48,980 nt of DNA from Bacillota bacterium. Its GTDB lineage: Bacteria; Bacillota; Clostridia; Lachnospirales; Lachnospiraceae. Positions 8,541-15,816 of the stretch are shown here, one piece after another. A program made the position numbers and the translations under genes. Where the stretch lies: contig JAEWPN010000250.1 of the NCBI GenBank assembly GCA_023399455.1, forward strand, positions 1-48,980, read 5' to 3'. Position 1 is the first letter of the stretch; every line of letters starts with the position of its first letter. Under the pieces are notes generated by a model. The model saw only the letters and a program-made list of their open reading frames with translations, had not been told where the DNA came from and did no database searches.

Positions 8541-8584
8541 GCGGTCAACGCATTTATCAAGAAAAGCCCGATTTTACAAGGGTT
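8541..8584. repeat. IME left terminus, inverted relative to right terminus
   Basis: The blocks GGTCAA, GAAAAGCCC and ACAAGGGTT occur here in order and recur, as the complement, at 19072-19029 with nearly the same spacing. These are likely the core-type and inner binding sites of the element's integrase. Confidence 0.65.
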
Positions 8585-8627
8585 ACAGATGTTGTGGAAT
8601 GTTGTCAAACGCACTGGAAATTACTCC

Positions 8628-8660
8628 GTGTGCAACACGTTTGCAACAGGTGTGCAACAA
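8628..8660 (+). repeat. Three tandem 11-base iterons near the IME left end
   Basis: GTGTGCAACAC, GTTTGCAACAG and GTGTGCAACAA follow one another with no gap. A fourth, ATGTGCAACAA, is at 19007-19017 near the right end. Their place inside both ends suits arm-type integrase or Xis sites. Confidence 0.65.
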
Positions 8661-8679
8661 AAATATCAGTAATAATTAT

Positions 8680-8719
8680 AGGACATTTTTCAGTGAAGCG
8701 ATTCGCTGGAAAGTGTCCT
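8680..8719 (+). terminator. Hairpin with U-rich tail at the element's left end
   Basis: AGGACATTTTTCA pairs with TGGAAAGTGTCCT (two wobble pairs) and is followed by TTTCTTTT. Reading on the plus strand it could stop host transcription entering from the glycosylase promoter. Confidence 0.45.
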
Positions 8720-8723
8720 TTTC

Positions 8724-8809
8724 TTTTACCCGAATCTCCATAATTAAATTGCTTCGCAATTTTCGTGCTACGCACTTCATAATTATGTCGATATTTCCTC
8801 GGGTGAAAG
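8724..8809. repeat. Nested three-way palindrome downstream of the integrase gene
   Basis: An outer stem pairs ACCCGA (8728-8733) with TCGGGT (8799-8804), extended by CTTT/AAAG. Within it CATAATTA (8739-8746) pairs with TAATTATG (8780-8787). Inside that are two hairpins: AAATTGC-TTC-GCAATTT and GTGC-TAC-GCAC. The region codes for nothing and lies between the iterons and the integrase stop. It may be a minus-strand terminator for int or a folded recombination or replication site. Confidence 0.55.
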
Positions 8810-8847
8810 TAAGGTCTCGCTTTGCTCGACTTTCCTTTCTTTCCTCG

Positions 8848-9903
8848 TCATATCTTATTAATCGCATCGACTAGCTCCTTAATATCAAAGTGAGTATAAA
8901 CTTTCTCTGTGAGTGTCATTGCTCCAGAGTGTCCTACAATTTTCTTGATAATCGTCTGATCCACACCAGCTTCCGCTAACATAGATATACAGGTATGTCT
9001 ACAACAGTGAGGTGTACGGTCAATCTTTAGCTGTTCCATTAATGGTTGGAAGTAGCTGTCATAATAGTTTCTGTACTTAAAGTGCTTACCGTCTTCCGTA
9101 TGAAGCAAGTATTCGCAGTCGGGTAAAGAATTAAACCATGACTGATAAAAGAGAAGAACTTTATCGGCAATGGGAACTTTACGGATACCATTTTCCGTTT
9201 TACTGCTGATTACATCAAAGTATTGTTCGTCTAGATGAACATTCTCTTTTTTCAAATCCAACAATTCAGAAATTCTAACTCCATTATACAAGAGCATAAG
9301 GATAATCTGATAGTACTTGTCCTCTTTCTGTTCCCAGATTCGGGCAATCTCGTCTTTGTCAAATTTGTTGCGGTCATACTTGTTTGGATTACGGTCTTTG
9401 TATTGAAGAATATCCACAAAAGAAGAATAATCCTTGTTACAAATATCGTTTTTTAATGCAAAGTCATAGAGCTGATTAAAGAGGACTTTTATTTTCTTTA
9501 GGGTTGGAAAATTCTTTCCGCAGGTATCAATGACTTCTTGCAAGTCAACTAGTTTCAAATCCTTAAATACTTTGTTGTAAAGTGAACTGCAAGCCTTATA
9601 GGATGCAATATAACCCTTTACATTGGATTCTGATACAGATGCATATTTTCGCTTCGACCACTCTTCGTAAACATCTGAAAAGGTCATCTTAGCAGCTTTG
9701 AGATCAAAAGGATTCTTATTATAGTCGGCAAGCATCTGTAATCCTTCTGCCTTGGTTGGGGCATACCCGATAATAATGTAATCCCTTACTTGTTTATCCT
9801 TCGCTTTGTCATAATGCCATCCAACGGACTTTTTGACAGCGTAAGGATTTCGGCGTTTTCCGGAAAGCTTTGTAACACTTCCGTAGCCATTTGGTAACTT
9901 CAT
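8848..9903 (-). CDS. int: Tyrosine recombinase (integrase) of the IME
   Basis: A 351-residue tyrosine recombinase. The N-terminal arm-binding region begins MKLPNGYGSVTKLSGKRR, a core-binding SAM-like domain follows (about 75-165), and the catalytic domain has Arg in GVRISELLDL, His-x-x-Arg in TPHCCRHTCISM, His in KIVGHSG and the nucleophilic Tyr in EKVYTHF. All six expected residues appear in order. I chose the ATG at 9903 because AAAGGA lies 8 bases before it; the ATG at 9912 overlaps that site. It sits at the left end of the element, as usual, and integrates into the glycosylase gene. Confidence 0.92.
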   Translation of the reverse strand: MKLPNGYGSVTKLSGKRRNPYAVKKSVGWHYDKAKDKQVRDYIIIGYAPTKAEGLQMLADYNKNPFDLKAAKMTFSDVYEEWSKRKYASVSESNVKGYIASYKACSSLYNKVFKDLKLVDLQEVIDTCGKNFPTLKKIKVLFNQLYDFALKNDICNKDYSSFVDILQYKDRNPNKYDRNKFDKDEIARIWEQKEDKYYQIILMLLYNGVRISELLDLKKENVHLDEQYFDVISSKTENGIRKVPIADKVLLFYQSWFNSLPDCEYLLHTEDGKHFKYRNYYDSYFQPLMEQLKIDRTPHCCRHTCISMLAEAGVDQTIIKKIVGHSGAMTLTEKVYTHFDIKELVDAINKI

Positions 9904-9977
9904 TCGCACCATTCCTTTCGTATATTTATTTGTAAAATCTGCAATGCAGAATAATACCGTAGTAAAAATAACTAGTT

Positions 9978-10409
9978 CTAATCATGAATGACCTTGGTAA
10001 CACTTGGTCTGATTGTCTTCCAGATATCATAATTGTCGGTTGTCTGACTACCAGATTCCAATAATTCTTTCATTGCCTGCCAGTCTTTTAGGAACTGGAT
10101 AAGGCTCTTATCTTCAAAGAAAATGCCAGGTTCTCCATTTAGGTCTCTTAATTTCACATCAAACACTTCATCAATAGCAAATAGTAACGGTAATACATCC
10201 CCATCTGCCTGAATATCAAATTCAGCAAGTGAATTAACGTTCACGTTTAGTGCATCTGCAATTTTTCTTAGTTGGTCAGGCTTTGGAATGTTCTTACCTA
10301 ATTCATATTTGCGGATAGCAACTTCATGTATCCCTGCTTTATCTCCCAACTCTTTTTGTGTTAATCCACGAAATGTACGGATTAACTTAATCTTTTTACC
10401 TGTAGTCAT
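9978..10409 (-). CDS. XRE-family HTH regulator of the IME
   Basis: A 143-residue protein with an N-terminal HTH_3 domain (GKKIKLIRTFRGLTQKELGD, then HEVAIRKYELGKNIPKPDQL) and a short C-terminal part of unknown role. GGAGGTCA precedes the ATG. It is divergent from the Xis-like gene, the classic arrangement for a repressor controlling excision and replication functions. The palindrome TACTATAGTA at 10476 and the strong promoter at 10534 are in the shared control region. Confidence 0.88.
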   Translation of the reverse strand: MTTGKKIKLIRTFRGLTQKELGDKAGIHEVAIRKYELGKNIPKPDQLRKIADALNVNVNSLAEFDIQADGDVLPLLFAIDEVFDVKLRDLNGEPGIFFEDKSLIQFLKDWQAMKELLESGSQTTDNYDIWKTIRPSVTKVIHD

Positions 10410-10475
10410 GATTGACCTCCATTCTGCCTTGATCAGGCATTTTCACAATGATTGATACATATGTTCGAACCTTGC

Positions 10476-10485
10476 TACTATAGTA
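10476..10485. promoter_or_regulatory. Candidate operator in the IME control region
   Basis: A perfect 10-base palindrome, TACTATAGTA, in the 208-base gap between the divergent XRE and Xis-like genes. Binding by the XRE protein is inferred from position only. Confidence 0.4.
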
Positions 10486-10533
10486 AGAATATAACATACC
10501 AAAATAAGAAAGTAAACATTAAATTTTAAACTA

Positions 10534-10562
10534 TTGACAGAGCGATAAAAGGTCTGTATAAT
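10534..10562 (+). promoter_or_regulatory. Consensus promoter for the IME xis/ATPase/mob genes
   Basis: Perfect TTGACA (10534-10539), 17-base spacer and perfect TATAAT (10557-10562). A small GAGCA/TGCTC hairpin (10577-10591) is in the 5' leader. Such a strong promoter needs a repressor, fitting the divergent XRE gene. Confidence 0.8.
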
Positions 10563-10617
10563 ACACAACATAAACAGAGCAAGAAATGCTCTAATAGAAT
10601 TATAGGAGGTGATATCT

Positions 10618-10860
10618 ATGGCGGAAATGATTTATCAAGTAGAACTTCCGCCATTTACCGGAAGGAATGTTCCAATCTCAGAGATTGCGAAAGCGATTGG
10701 AAAAGATCCACAGTATGTCAGGGTAGGGTTACAACAGGGAATTCTGAATTTCGGATATGTTTTGAAACTAGAAGATTCCAAAGAATTTAACTACTACTGC
10801 CCAGATCGAAAGGTCTGGGAAGAGACAGGATACTTCAGACCGGTAGAAATGGCAGTGTAA
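10618..10860 (+). CDS. Excisionase-like small DNA-binding protein
   Basis: An 80-residue protein with an N-terminal helix-turn-helix-like segment (VPISEIAKAIGKDPQYVRVG) and a C-terminal basic/aromatic part (FNYYCPDRKVWEETGYF). TAGGAGGTGATAT precedes the ATG; an in-frame GTG at 10609 overlaps this site and is less likely. Small proteins of this kind occupy the first position after the divergent repressor in many Firmicute IMEs and are probably recombination directionality factors. Function is inferred from size, HTH and position. Confidence 0.6.
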   Translation: MAEMIYQVELPPFTGRNVPISEIAKAIGKDPQYVRVGLQQGILNFGYVLKLEDSKEFNYYCPDRKVWEETGYFRPVEMAV

Positions 10861-10889
10861 CAACAGACGATGGAAAGGAGGTGGATGCC

Positions 10890-10919
10890 ATGGGGGAGAT
10901 AAATCAAAAAAAGTCCTAA
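10890..10919 (+). CDS. Nine-residue leader peptide candidate
   Basis: ATG at 10890 with an excellent AAAGGAGGTGGATGCC upstream encodes MGEINQKKS and stops inside the first arm of the next hairpin. It is too short to be an ordinary protein; a regulatory leader peptide or a fortuitous start are both possible. Confidence 0.35.
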   Translation: MGEINQKKS

Positions 10920-11008
10920 CCGTGCAGGGTCAGGACTAGAAGATAATTGTAGCGGAGCTAACGATTATCTTATCTCACAAGTATGATTATATCATTAGCT
11001 CCTGCTAC
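10912..11008 (+). promoter_or_regulatory. Structured leader with competing hairpins before the ATPase gene
   Basis: Three stems: AGTCCTAACC/GGTCAGGACT (10912-10937); AGATAAT/ATTATCT (10941-10970); and GTAGCGGAGCTAA (10949-10961) with TTAGCTCCTGCTAC (10995-11008). The second and third cannot form fully together. No U-tract follows, so translation control, an RNA processing site or a replication origin are options. Confidence 0.5.
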
Positions 11009-11050
11009 TGACAAACACAACATTTTGACAGATAACAGGAGGAAGTAGCG

Positions 11051-12052
11051 ATGAATGAAACAAAGACAGAATTAAAATTAATCCATATGGAAGATGTGAT
11101 ATCAAAAGAAGTCAGCTGGCTATGGTATCCATATATTCCATTTGGAAAGATTACGGTCATTGAAGGAGATCCAGGGGAAGGAAAGACAACCTTAATACTT
11201 AAGATAGCAGCATTACTTAGTAAAGGATTGCCACTTCCCTGTACGGATGATATTCCTTATGAGCCAATGGCAGTAATCTATCAGACAGCAGAGGACGGGC
11301 TGGAAGACACTATAAAGCCAAGATTGGAACGAGCAGGAGCTGATTGTTCGAAAATCCGAGTGATTGATGAATCGGAAAAGGAACTGACCATGAGTGATGA
11401 ACGACTGGAACAAGCAATTATTGAAACAAAGGCGAAGCTAATCATCCTAGATCCAATACAGGCATATATCGGAGCAACAGTGGATATGCACAGAGCAAAT
11501 GAAATCAGACCAGTATTAAAGCGGTTGGGAGTAATTGCTGACAAGTATCAATGTGCAATTATTCTTATCGGTCATATGAATAAGGCTTCTGGCACTAAAT
11601 CAACGTATCGAGGACTTGGCTCCATTGATATTCAGGCAACTGCTAGAAGTGTTCTTTTGGTAGCAAGGCTTAAAGATAAACCAAACATCAGAATTATGGC
11701 ACAAGATAAATCAAGTCTGGCACCAGCAGGAGATTCCATAGGATTTGAATTAACAGAAGAGAATGGATTTGAATGTATCGGAGCCTATGACATAACAGTA
11801 GATGAATTGCTAAGTGGACAGGAAGGTAGAGGGAAAAAGAAGTTCAATATAGCGATTTCTTTTATCACAGAGTATTTCAAGACAGTATCCGAAGTTTCTT
11901 CTAATCAGATTGAAGAAGATGCAGCCAGTCAGGGAATTAAATGGAATACCTTATTAGCGGCAAAGAAGAAATTGGGAATTGTAGCAGATAAGAGAAAGCA
12001 GTCGGACGGTAAACAATATTGGATATGGAGTATGCCGGAGAAAAGAGTTTAA
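11051..12052 (+). CDS. RepA-like RecA-fold ATPase (AAA_25) of the IME
   Basis: A 333-residue ATPase with Walker A GDPGEGKTTL (about residues 39-48), Walker B LIILDPIQAYIG (about 135-146) and the conserved GHMNKASGTKSTYRGLGS segment typical of hexameric RepA-like helicases. The C-terminal 75 residues look like a winged-helix tail (ISFITEYFKTVSEVSSNQIE). AGGAGGAAGTAGCG precedes the ATG. Such proteins support replication of plasmids and IMEs after excision. It precedes the relaxase in the same direction. Confidence 0.85.
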   Translation: MNETKTELKLIHMEDVISKEVSWLWYPYIPFGKITVIEGDPGEGKTTLILKIAALLSKGLPLPCTDDIPYEPMAVIYQTAEDGLEDTIKPRLERAGADCSKIRVIDESEKELTMSDERLEQAIIETKAKLIILDPIQAYIGATVDMHRANEIRPVLKRLGVIADKYQCAIILIGHMNKASGTKSTYRGLGSIDIQATARSVLLVARLKDKPNIRIMAQDKSSLAPAGDSIGFELTEENGFECIGAYDITVDELLSGQEGRGKKKFNIAISFITEYFKTVSEVSSNQIEEDAASQGIKWNTLLAAKKKLGIVADKRKQSDGKQYWIWSMPEKRV

Positions 12053-12139
12053 CAGTTTGTGTTCTAGGAAAAGCGGATTCTAAATTCTTGAAAAGAGTTT
12101 AGAATTTGCAATTCTAAAGAAACAGACGGTTAAACTCTT

Positions 12140-12235
12140 GCGGGTAATGATATAACCCTCGGAGAGCCCCCGCCGTTTTGGTTTGCCAAAACTGCTAGGG
12201 GGTTATCATCTTCGGCAAAGCTAAGATGATAACAA
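12140..12235 (+). other. Candidate oriT upstream of the MobV relaxase
   Basis: The 225-base gap before the relaxase holds a dense set of inverted repeats: GGGT/ACCC around 12142-12158, a CCCCC/GGGGG outer stem enclosing GTTTTGG-TTTG-CCAAAAC (12175-12192), and a perfect 11-base stem GTTATCATCTT/AAGATGATAAC (12202-12233). MobV family origins usually lie directly upstream of mob and contain such repeats. The nick site cannot be assigned. Confidence 0.55.
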
Positions 12236-12277
12236 GCACTTCTCCGGAGGAACAACAGATAAAGGAGGAGAAAATCT

Positions 12278-13639
12278 ATGGGTAGCGTTTCCTATTCAGC
12301 ACATATCAGCAATGGTAAAAGTGCAATAACAAGTAAGAGCAAATTACAAGGAGTGGCAAAGCATAATCTTCGTAAATATAAATCTGATGATTACAGTTCT
12401 AAAAATATTATACTACTAGAAGGAACCGAGAATCTATATCAGGATGTAAGAAATATTTACCAACAAGAATTTGATGAAGCCGTCCGAGAATACAACGAGA
12501 AACAAAAACGACCAGAAAGAAGAATTGATGATTATTTTGAACATGTTGCAAAACTGGATCAAGATATGGCGGTGGAAATTATCTTCCAATGTGGGGATAA
12601 GAGCTTCTGGGAAGAACATGAGGACAGTAAAGAAAGAATGTACAATGTTTACCGATATGTACTTTCCAGATTACAAGAGTATCTTCCAGATTTTAAAGTC
12701 GCCAATGCAGTAATCCACTTTGATGAAGCTAGTCCACATATGCATGTGGTAGGAGTTCCAGTATGGAGCGGTACGAAAAAAGGATTATCAAAGAAGGTTT
12801 CAAAACGAAATGTTTTTACACCTTCAAGCCTGTCAGTTGTACTACAAGATAAACTTCGAGAAGAAGCCAGATCCTGCTTTCGGTTTAACATCCATGAGAT
12901 GATTGGTGAAAAGAAAAAAGGCAGGAATTATGATTTATCAGTAGCAGAATATAAGGTACAGCAAGAACTTCTAAATCTTCAAAAGGTGGAGTCCCAAAAG
13001 CAACTACTAGAAACTTCCGTGGATTCAGCTAGACAGCAATTGAATGATTTGAAACTCCAATATGATGAAATGGATGAAGAAATTCAATCAGATCTGACGG
13101 ATAAAAAGAAATTGGTTGAATCGCTTGATACACAGTTGGAAACCAAAAAGTTGGTGCTGGAAATTGCAGATGATGAACTAAAACAAAAAAGTTCTTTTCT
13201 GGAATTATTAGATGTTGTAAAGCAAATGCTTCAATCATATTTACCACTACAACCTGACATAGAGGAATTTGCAAATACAGTGGAAAGGGGAGAAAACATA
13301 ACCACTGGAAATTCATTTCGAAGTTTTCTTTCCGCATTGGGACAGTTGCTATTGTCCTTTAAGGAAATGGTTCAAGAAGGTTTCTGCTGGTTCCCACTTT
13401 TAATGAGATGGAATACAAGTAAGGGAGAAGTTGCTCCAGTGTTTCGGGATGATTCGGGTGGATATAATTACAAGTTGGAAGGATTTCGGAATGTTGAGAC
13501 AAAGGTAATCTATAGGGCTGAGAATCTGAAAGAGGAAATTTGTTCAGATAATCGTATGGGGACGTTGGAACAGATACAGGGAAGTGTGGAAGTTCTGGAA
13601 AAGCAGATAAATAAGATTGAGAGAGAGTTTCGAAGATAG
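12278..13639 (+). CDS. mobV: MobV-family relaxase (Pre/Mob)
   Basis: A 453-residue mobilization protein. N-terminal motif I region has KHNLRKYKSDDY, followed by NIILLEGTENLYQDV, and motif III is HFDEASPHMHVVGVP (about 149-163), the HxDExxPHxH metal-binding signature of MobV. Residues about 215-300 are a long coiled coil. AAAGGAGGAGAAAATCT precedes the ATG. It would nick oriT and pilot the single strand into a helper conjugation channel. A hairpin without a U-tract (13648-13672) follows. Confidence 0.88.
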   Translation: MGSVSYSAHISNGKSAITSKSKLQGVAKHNLRKYKSDDYSSKNIILLEGTENLYQDVRNIYQQEFDEAVREYNEKQKRPERRIDDYFEHVAKLDQDMAVEIIFQCGDKSFWEEHEDSKERMYNVYRYVLSRLQEYLPDFKVANAVIHFDEASPHMHVVGVPVWSGTKKGLSKKVSKRNVFTPSSLSVVLQDKLREEARSCFRFNIHEMIGEKKKGRNYDLSVAEYKVQQELLNLQKVESQKQLLETSVDSARQQLNDLKLQYDEMDEEIQSDLTDKKKLVESLDTQLETKKLVLEIADDELKQKSSFLELLDVVKQMLQSYLPLQPDIEEFANTVERGENITTGNSFRSFLSALGQLLLSFKEMVQEGFCWFPLLMRWNTSKGEVAPVFRDDSGGYNYKLEGFRNVETKVIYRAENLKEEICSDNRMGTLEQIQGSVEVLEKQINKIEREFRR

Positions 13640-13791
13640 AGTATTTAGCCTTGGATATTAAAAATCCAGGGCTACTATACCGTACTTTTATATCTCATAA
13701 AGATAAAGGATGTTGTAGAACTGCTGGGTATAATTTGATATAATATAAAACAAAGAATAATAATTTACAAATTTGAGTTTTGAGACTATCC

Positions 13792-13983
13792 ATGGAATTT
13801 GTTGAATTTTTACTTTCTAGCATAAATAGAATTGCATACAAATTGAATCAGAATACATTGACAGAAGACAACTATGTGACTGCTGCTGGTGGTAAATATA
13901 ATCCAGAGAATTTTGACGAATATTTTGGAAACTTTAGTAGTGTATTAGAATTATGTGGAATAAAGATTAGAAAAAACAGATAG
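13792..13983 (+). CDS. Solo HNH-associated repeat protein
   Basis: A 63-residue protein whose body (NTLTEDNYVTAAGGKYNP, then FDEYFGNFSSVLELCGI) matches the pattern of the three repeats in the HNH protein 600 bases downstream (for example NTVSTKDYAENGKYKVQ and SRFESWSNVIKIAGL). So it is one free-standing copy of a homing-endonuclease-associated repeat, a probable DNA-binding unit. The ribosome site is weak; a TTG at 13780 is an alternative start. It may be a real small protein or a leftover of a longer nuclease. Confidence 0.5.
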   Translation: MEFVEFLLSSINRIAYKLNQNTLTEDNYVTAAGGKYNPENFDEYFGNFSSVLELCGIKIRKNR

Positions 13984-14001
13984 TTTGAGGAGGTAATTAC
14001 A

Positions 14002-14457
14002 ATGCAAAGAAAACCAGTTACAAAGAAATTGGTTGAACAGTGGTTGCAAGTGTATGAACAATATAAGAATAAATTAAAGCCTAATAGAAAAACAGGAAAA
14101 GAGATAGTCGAATATCTCATATCAAAATATCAAGTGGAATTAATTAATAATGAAGAAGCTAGTAAAGTGGTATATTTTAGTATAATGGAGAACGAATTTT
14201 TAAGAAATAAGTTATCTTCAATGGAAGAGCCAAAACCAGTTACATTCTGCTGGAGTAATAATGGAGAAAAAGTATTCATTGGAATAGATATGATTACAGG
14301 TTTTTATTATGTGGAAGATAACGAGAATTTATATGATGAATTATATGCTTTTAGGGGATTGGATGAAGCAGAATTAAATAACTATTATTGTGTAGCTGAA
14401 TATATTAATTGTCTAAAAAAATGTAATATGTTAGAAAGTGTACTAAATGATGTATAA
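14002..14457 (+). CDS. Hypothetical protein of the IME cargo
   Basis: A 151-residue protein with a strong GAGGAGGTAATTACA ribosome site. It begins with a basic helical region (PVTKKLVEQWLQVYEQYKNK) and continues with an acidic mixed alpha/beta C-terminal half (GEKVFIGIDMITGFYYVEDN). No membrane segment or catalytic motif is visible and I do not recognise the family. It lies between two HNH-repeat genes on the same strand, 18 and 51 bases away, so the three are probably co-transcribed. Confidence 0.6.
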   Translation: MQRKPVTKKLVEQWLQVYEQYKNKLKPNRKTGKEIVEYLISKYQVELINNEEASKVVYFSIMENEFLRNKLSSMEEPKPVTFCWSNNGEKVFIGIDMITGFYYVEDNENLYDELYAFRGLDEAELNNYYCVAEYINCLKKCNMLESVLNDV

Positions 14458-14508
14458 GAATGAATTCGTTGAAACATATTCTGAACTACAGACATATGGA
14501 GGCAGAGA

Positions 14509-15408
14509 TTGGAATATAAACTTAATAATTATAATAAAAATATAGATGAAAGTGAGCTTATTGCAGATTTAGTTAATGTTTCAAAAATACTTGGGAAAAG
14601 CCATGTTTCTCGTAGTGCATATGAAAAGCATGGAAAGTATTCGGCAACTCCATTTCTGAGGAACTTTGGATCATGGAGTAATGCTCTTATTAAATCAGGG
14701 CTAAGTGTGGAGCAGGATAAGAAGGAATTAATTAGAATTGAAAATACAGAGTTGATTATTGATATACAAAGAGTAGCGAAAAAAATTAGTAAAAACACAG
14801 TATCAACCAAGGATTATGCCGAAAATGGAAAATATAAAGTTCAAACATTACTATCACGATTTGAAAGCTGGTCAAATGTAATAAAAATAGCGGGACTGGA
14901 ATCAACTGGATTTTATATTCCTACCGATGAAGAACTGTTTCTTGATATAGAAAAGATTTGGATAAATAAAGGAAGTCAGCCAACTACTACAGATATAAAA
15001 AAAGGAATGTCTAAGTTTTCTTTAAACACATATTCACGTAGATTTGGTGGATGGAGAAATGCATTAATCTGTTTTTTGGAATATGTTGATAAAGATATTG
15101 AATATGAAGATGTACAAAAAAAGGTTGAGCAAAGTGTAAAAGAAAATAGTGACGTGTGTAAAAGTGTAGAGAGGAAAATTGAATGTAAACATAAAACATC
15201 AAGAGACATTAATGATAGACTTAGATTTAGAGTATTAAAAAGAGACTTTTTTAAATGTTGTGCATGTGGAGCATCTCCAGCAAAAGATCTAGCTGTACAG
15301 CTACATATAGATCACATAGTTCCTTGGGCAAAAGGTGGAGAAACGGTAATAGAAAATTTACAAACATTATGCTCTCAATGTAATTATGGGAAAAGTGATA
15401 TTCTGTAA
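14509..15408 (+). CDS. HNH endonuclease with three N-terminal DNA-binding repeats
   Basis: A 299-residue protein. Three related repeats (about 16-68, 80-130, 138-190) each hold a GKY/SKF-like turn and an FGSWSNAL-like end, as in HNH_repeat proteins. The C-terminal HNH domain has CCACG, then HIDHIVPWAKGG and LQTLCSQCNYGKSD, with the two CxxC pairs that bind zinc. The start is TTG at 14509 with GGAGG 8 bases upstream. It may be a homing-like nuclease or a defence nuclease; no intron or intein is seen around it. Confidence 0.8.
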   Translation: MEYKLNNYNKNIDESELIADLVNVSKILGKSHVSRSAYEKHGKYSATPFLRNFGSWSNALIKSGLSVEQDKKELIRIENTELIIDIQRVAKKISKNTVSTKDYAENGKYKVQTLLSRFESWSNVIKIAGLESTGFYIPTDEELFLDIEKIWINKGSQPTTTDIKKGMSKFSLNTYSRRFGGWRNALICFLEYVDKDIEYEDVQKKVEQSVKENSDVCKSVERKIECKHKTSRDINDRLRFRVLKRDFFKCCACGASPAKDLAVQLHIDHIVPWAKGGETVIENLQTLCSQCNYGKSDIL

Positions 15409-15536
15409 GAAGATGGAATTCGCTTAGAAATGATCAGGAATTTTTGAATTTGTATTCATGAATATTTCTTGCTACTGTGTGCATAATACTATATAATCGT
15501 AATTGGAACTATGTTTAAGCAAAGAATTAGTTTTGC

Positions 15537-15565
15537 TTGACACATTCCATACGATTTGGTAATAT
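15537..15565 (+). promoter_or_regulatory. Strong promoter of the IME non-coding RNA
   Basis: Perfect TTGACA (15537-15542), 17-base spacer, TAATAT (15560-15565). The -35 box overlaps the 3' arm of a perfect hairpin AAGCAAA/TTTGCTT (15517-15538), a possible operator. Confidence 0.7.
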
Positions 15566-15570
15566 AATAT

Positions 15571-15756
15571 TACAAGATACTTCGTGGTGAAGTATAACTC
15601 CCATGACGCTTGCGATATCAGGTTTGCAAGAAGAGGCGTTAAGCGGGGATTTATTCGGGAAGTCTGCACCCGTACCTGAGAGCCAATGGCGAAAAAGAAC
15701 GTAGTCTTAAAAGAAAAGTTCCGAAAAGGTCTGAGGTTATCACCTTAGGCCTTTTC
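15571..15756 (+). ncRNA. Structured non-coding RNA of about 185 nt, unknown family
   Basis: Bounded by the promoter at 15537 and the terminator at 15723-15756. No open frame with a ribosome site lies inside. Predicted stems by eye: ATACTTC/GAAGTAT (15577-15595); GACGCTTGC with GCAAG and GCGTT; CGGG/CCCG; and the terminator. It is G+C richer than the cargo genes around it, as expected for structured RNA. It ends about 60 bases before the PBECR4-like gene, so it may be a free RNA, an attenuating leader, or both. No family recognised. Confidence 0.6.
15723..15756 (+). terminator. Intrinsic terminator between the ncRNA and the PBECR4-like gene
   Basis: A 14-base-pair stem, GAAAAGGTCTGAGG with CCTTAGGCCTTTTC (two wobble pairs) and a six-base loop. 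The U residues are within and just after the 3' arm, so termination may be partial, leaving some read-through into the next gene. Confidence 0.7.
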
Positions 15757-15816
15757 TTGTGTATAGTAAAAAACAAGCGAATATGCTTTTGAAGTACAGG
15801 AATATTGGAGAAGAGA

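Noticed and set aside
15571..15756. Resemblance of the ncRNA (AAGCGGGGA, GTACCTG) to the Alu part of the small signal recognition particle RNA, and of CTGAGAG to the TPP riboswitch.
   Set aside because: The key SRP signatures (UGUAAC, GGGGAGGUAG) and the TPP core are absent, and the locus lies inside a mobile element; the matches are short.
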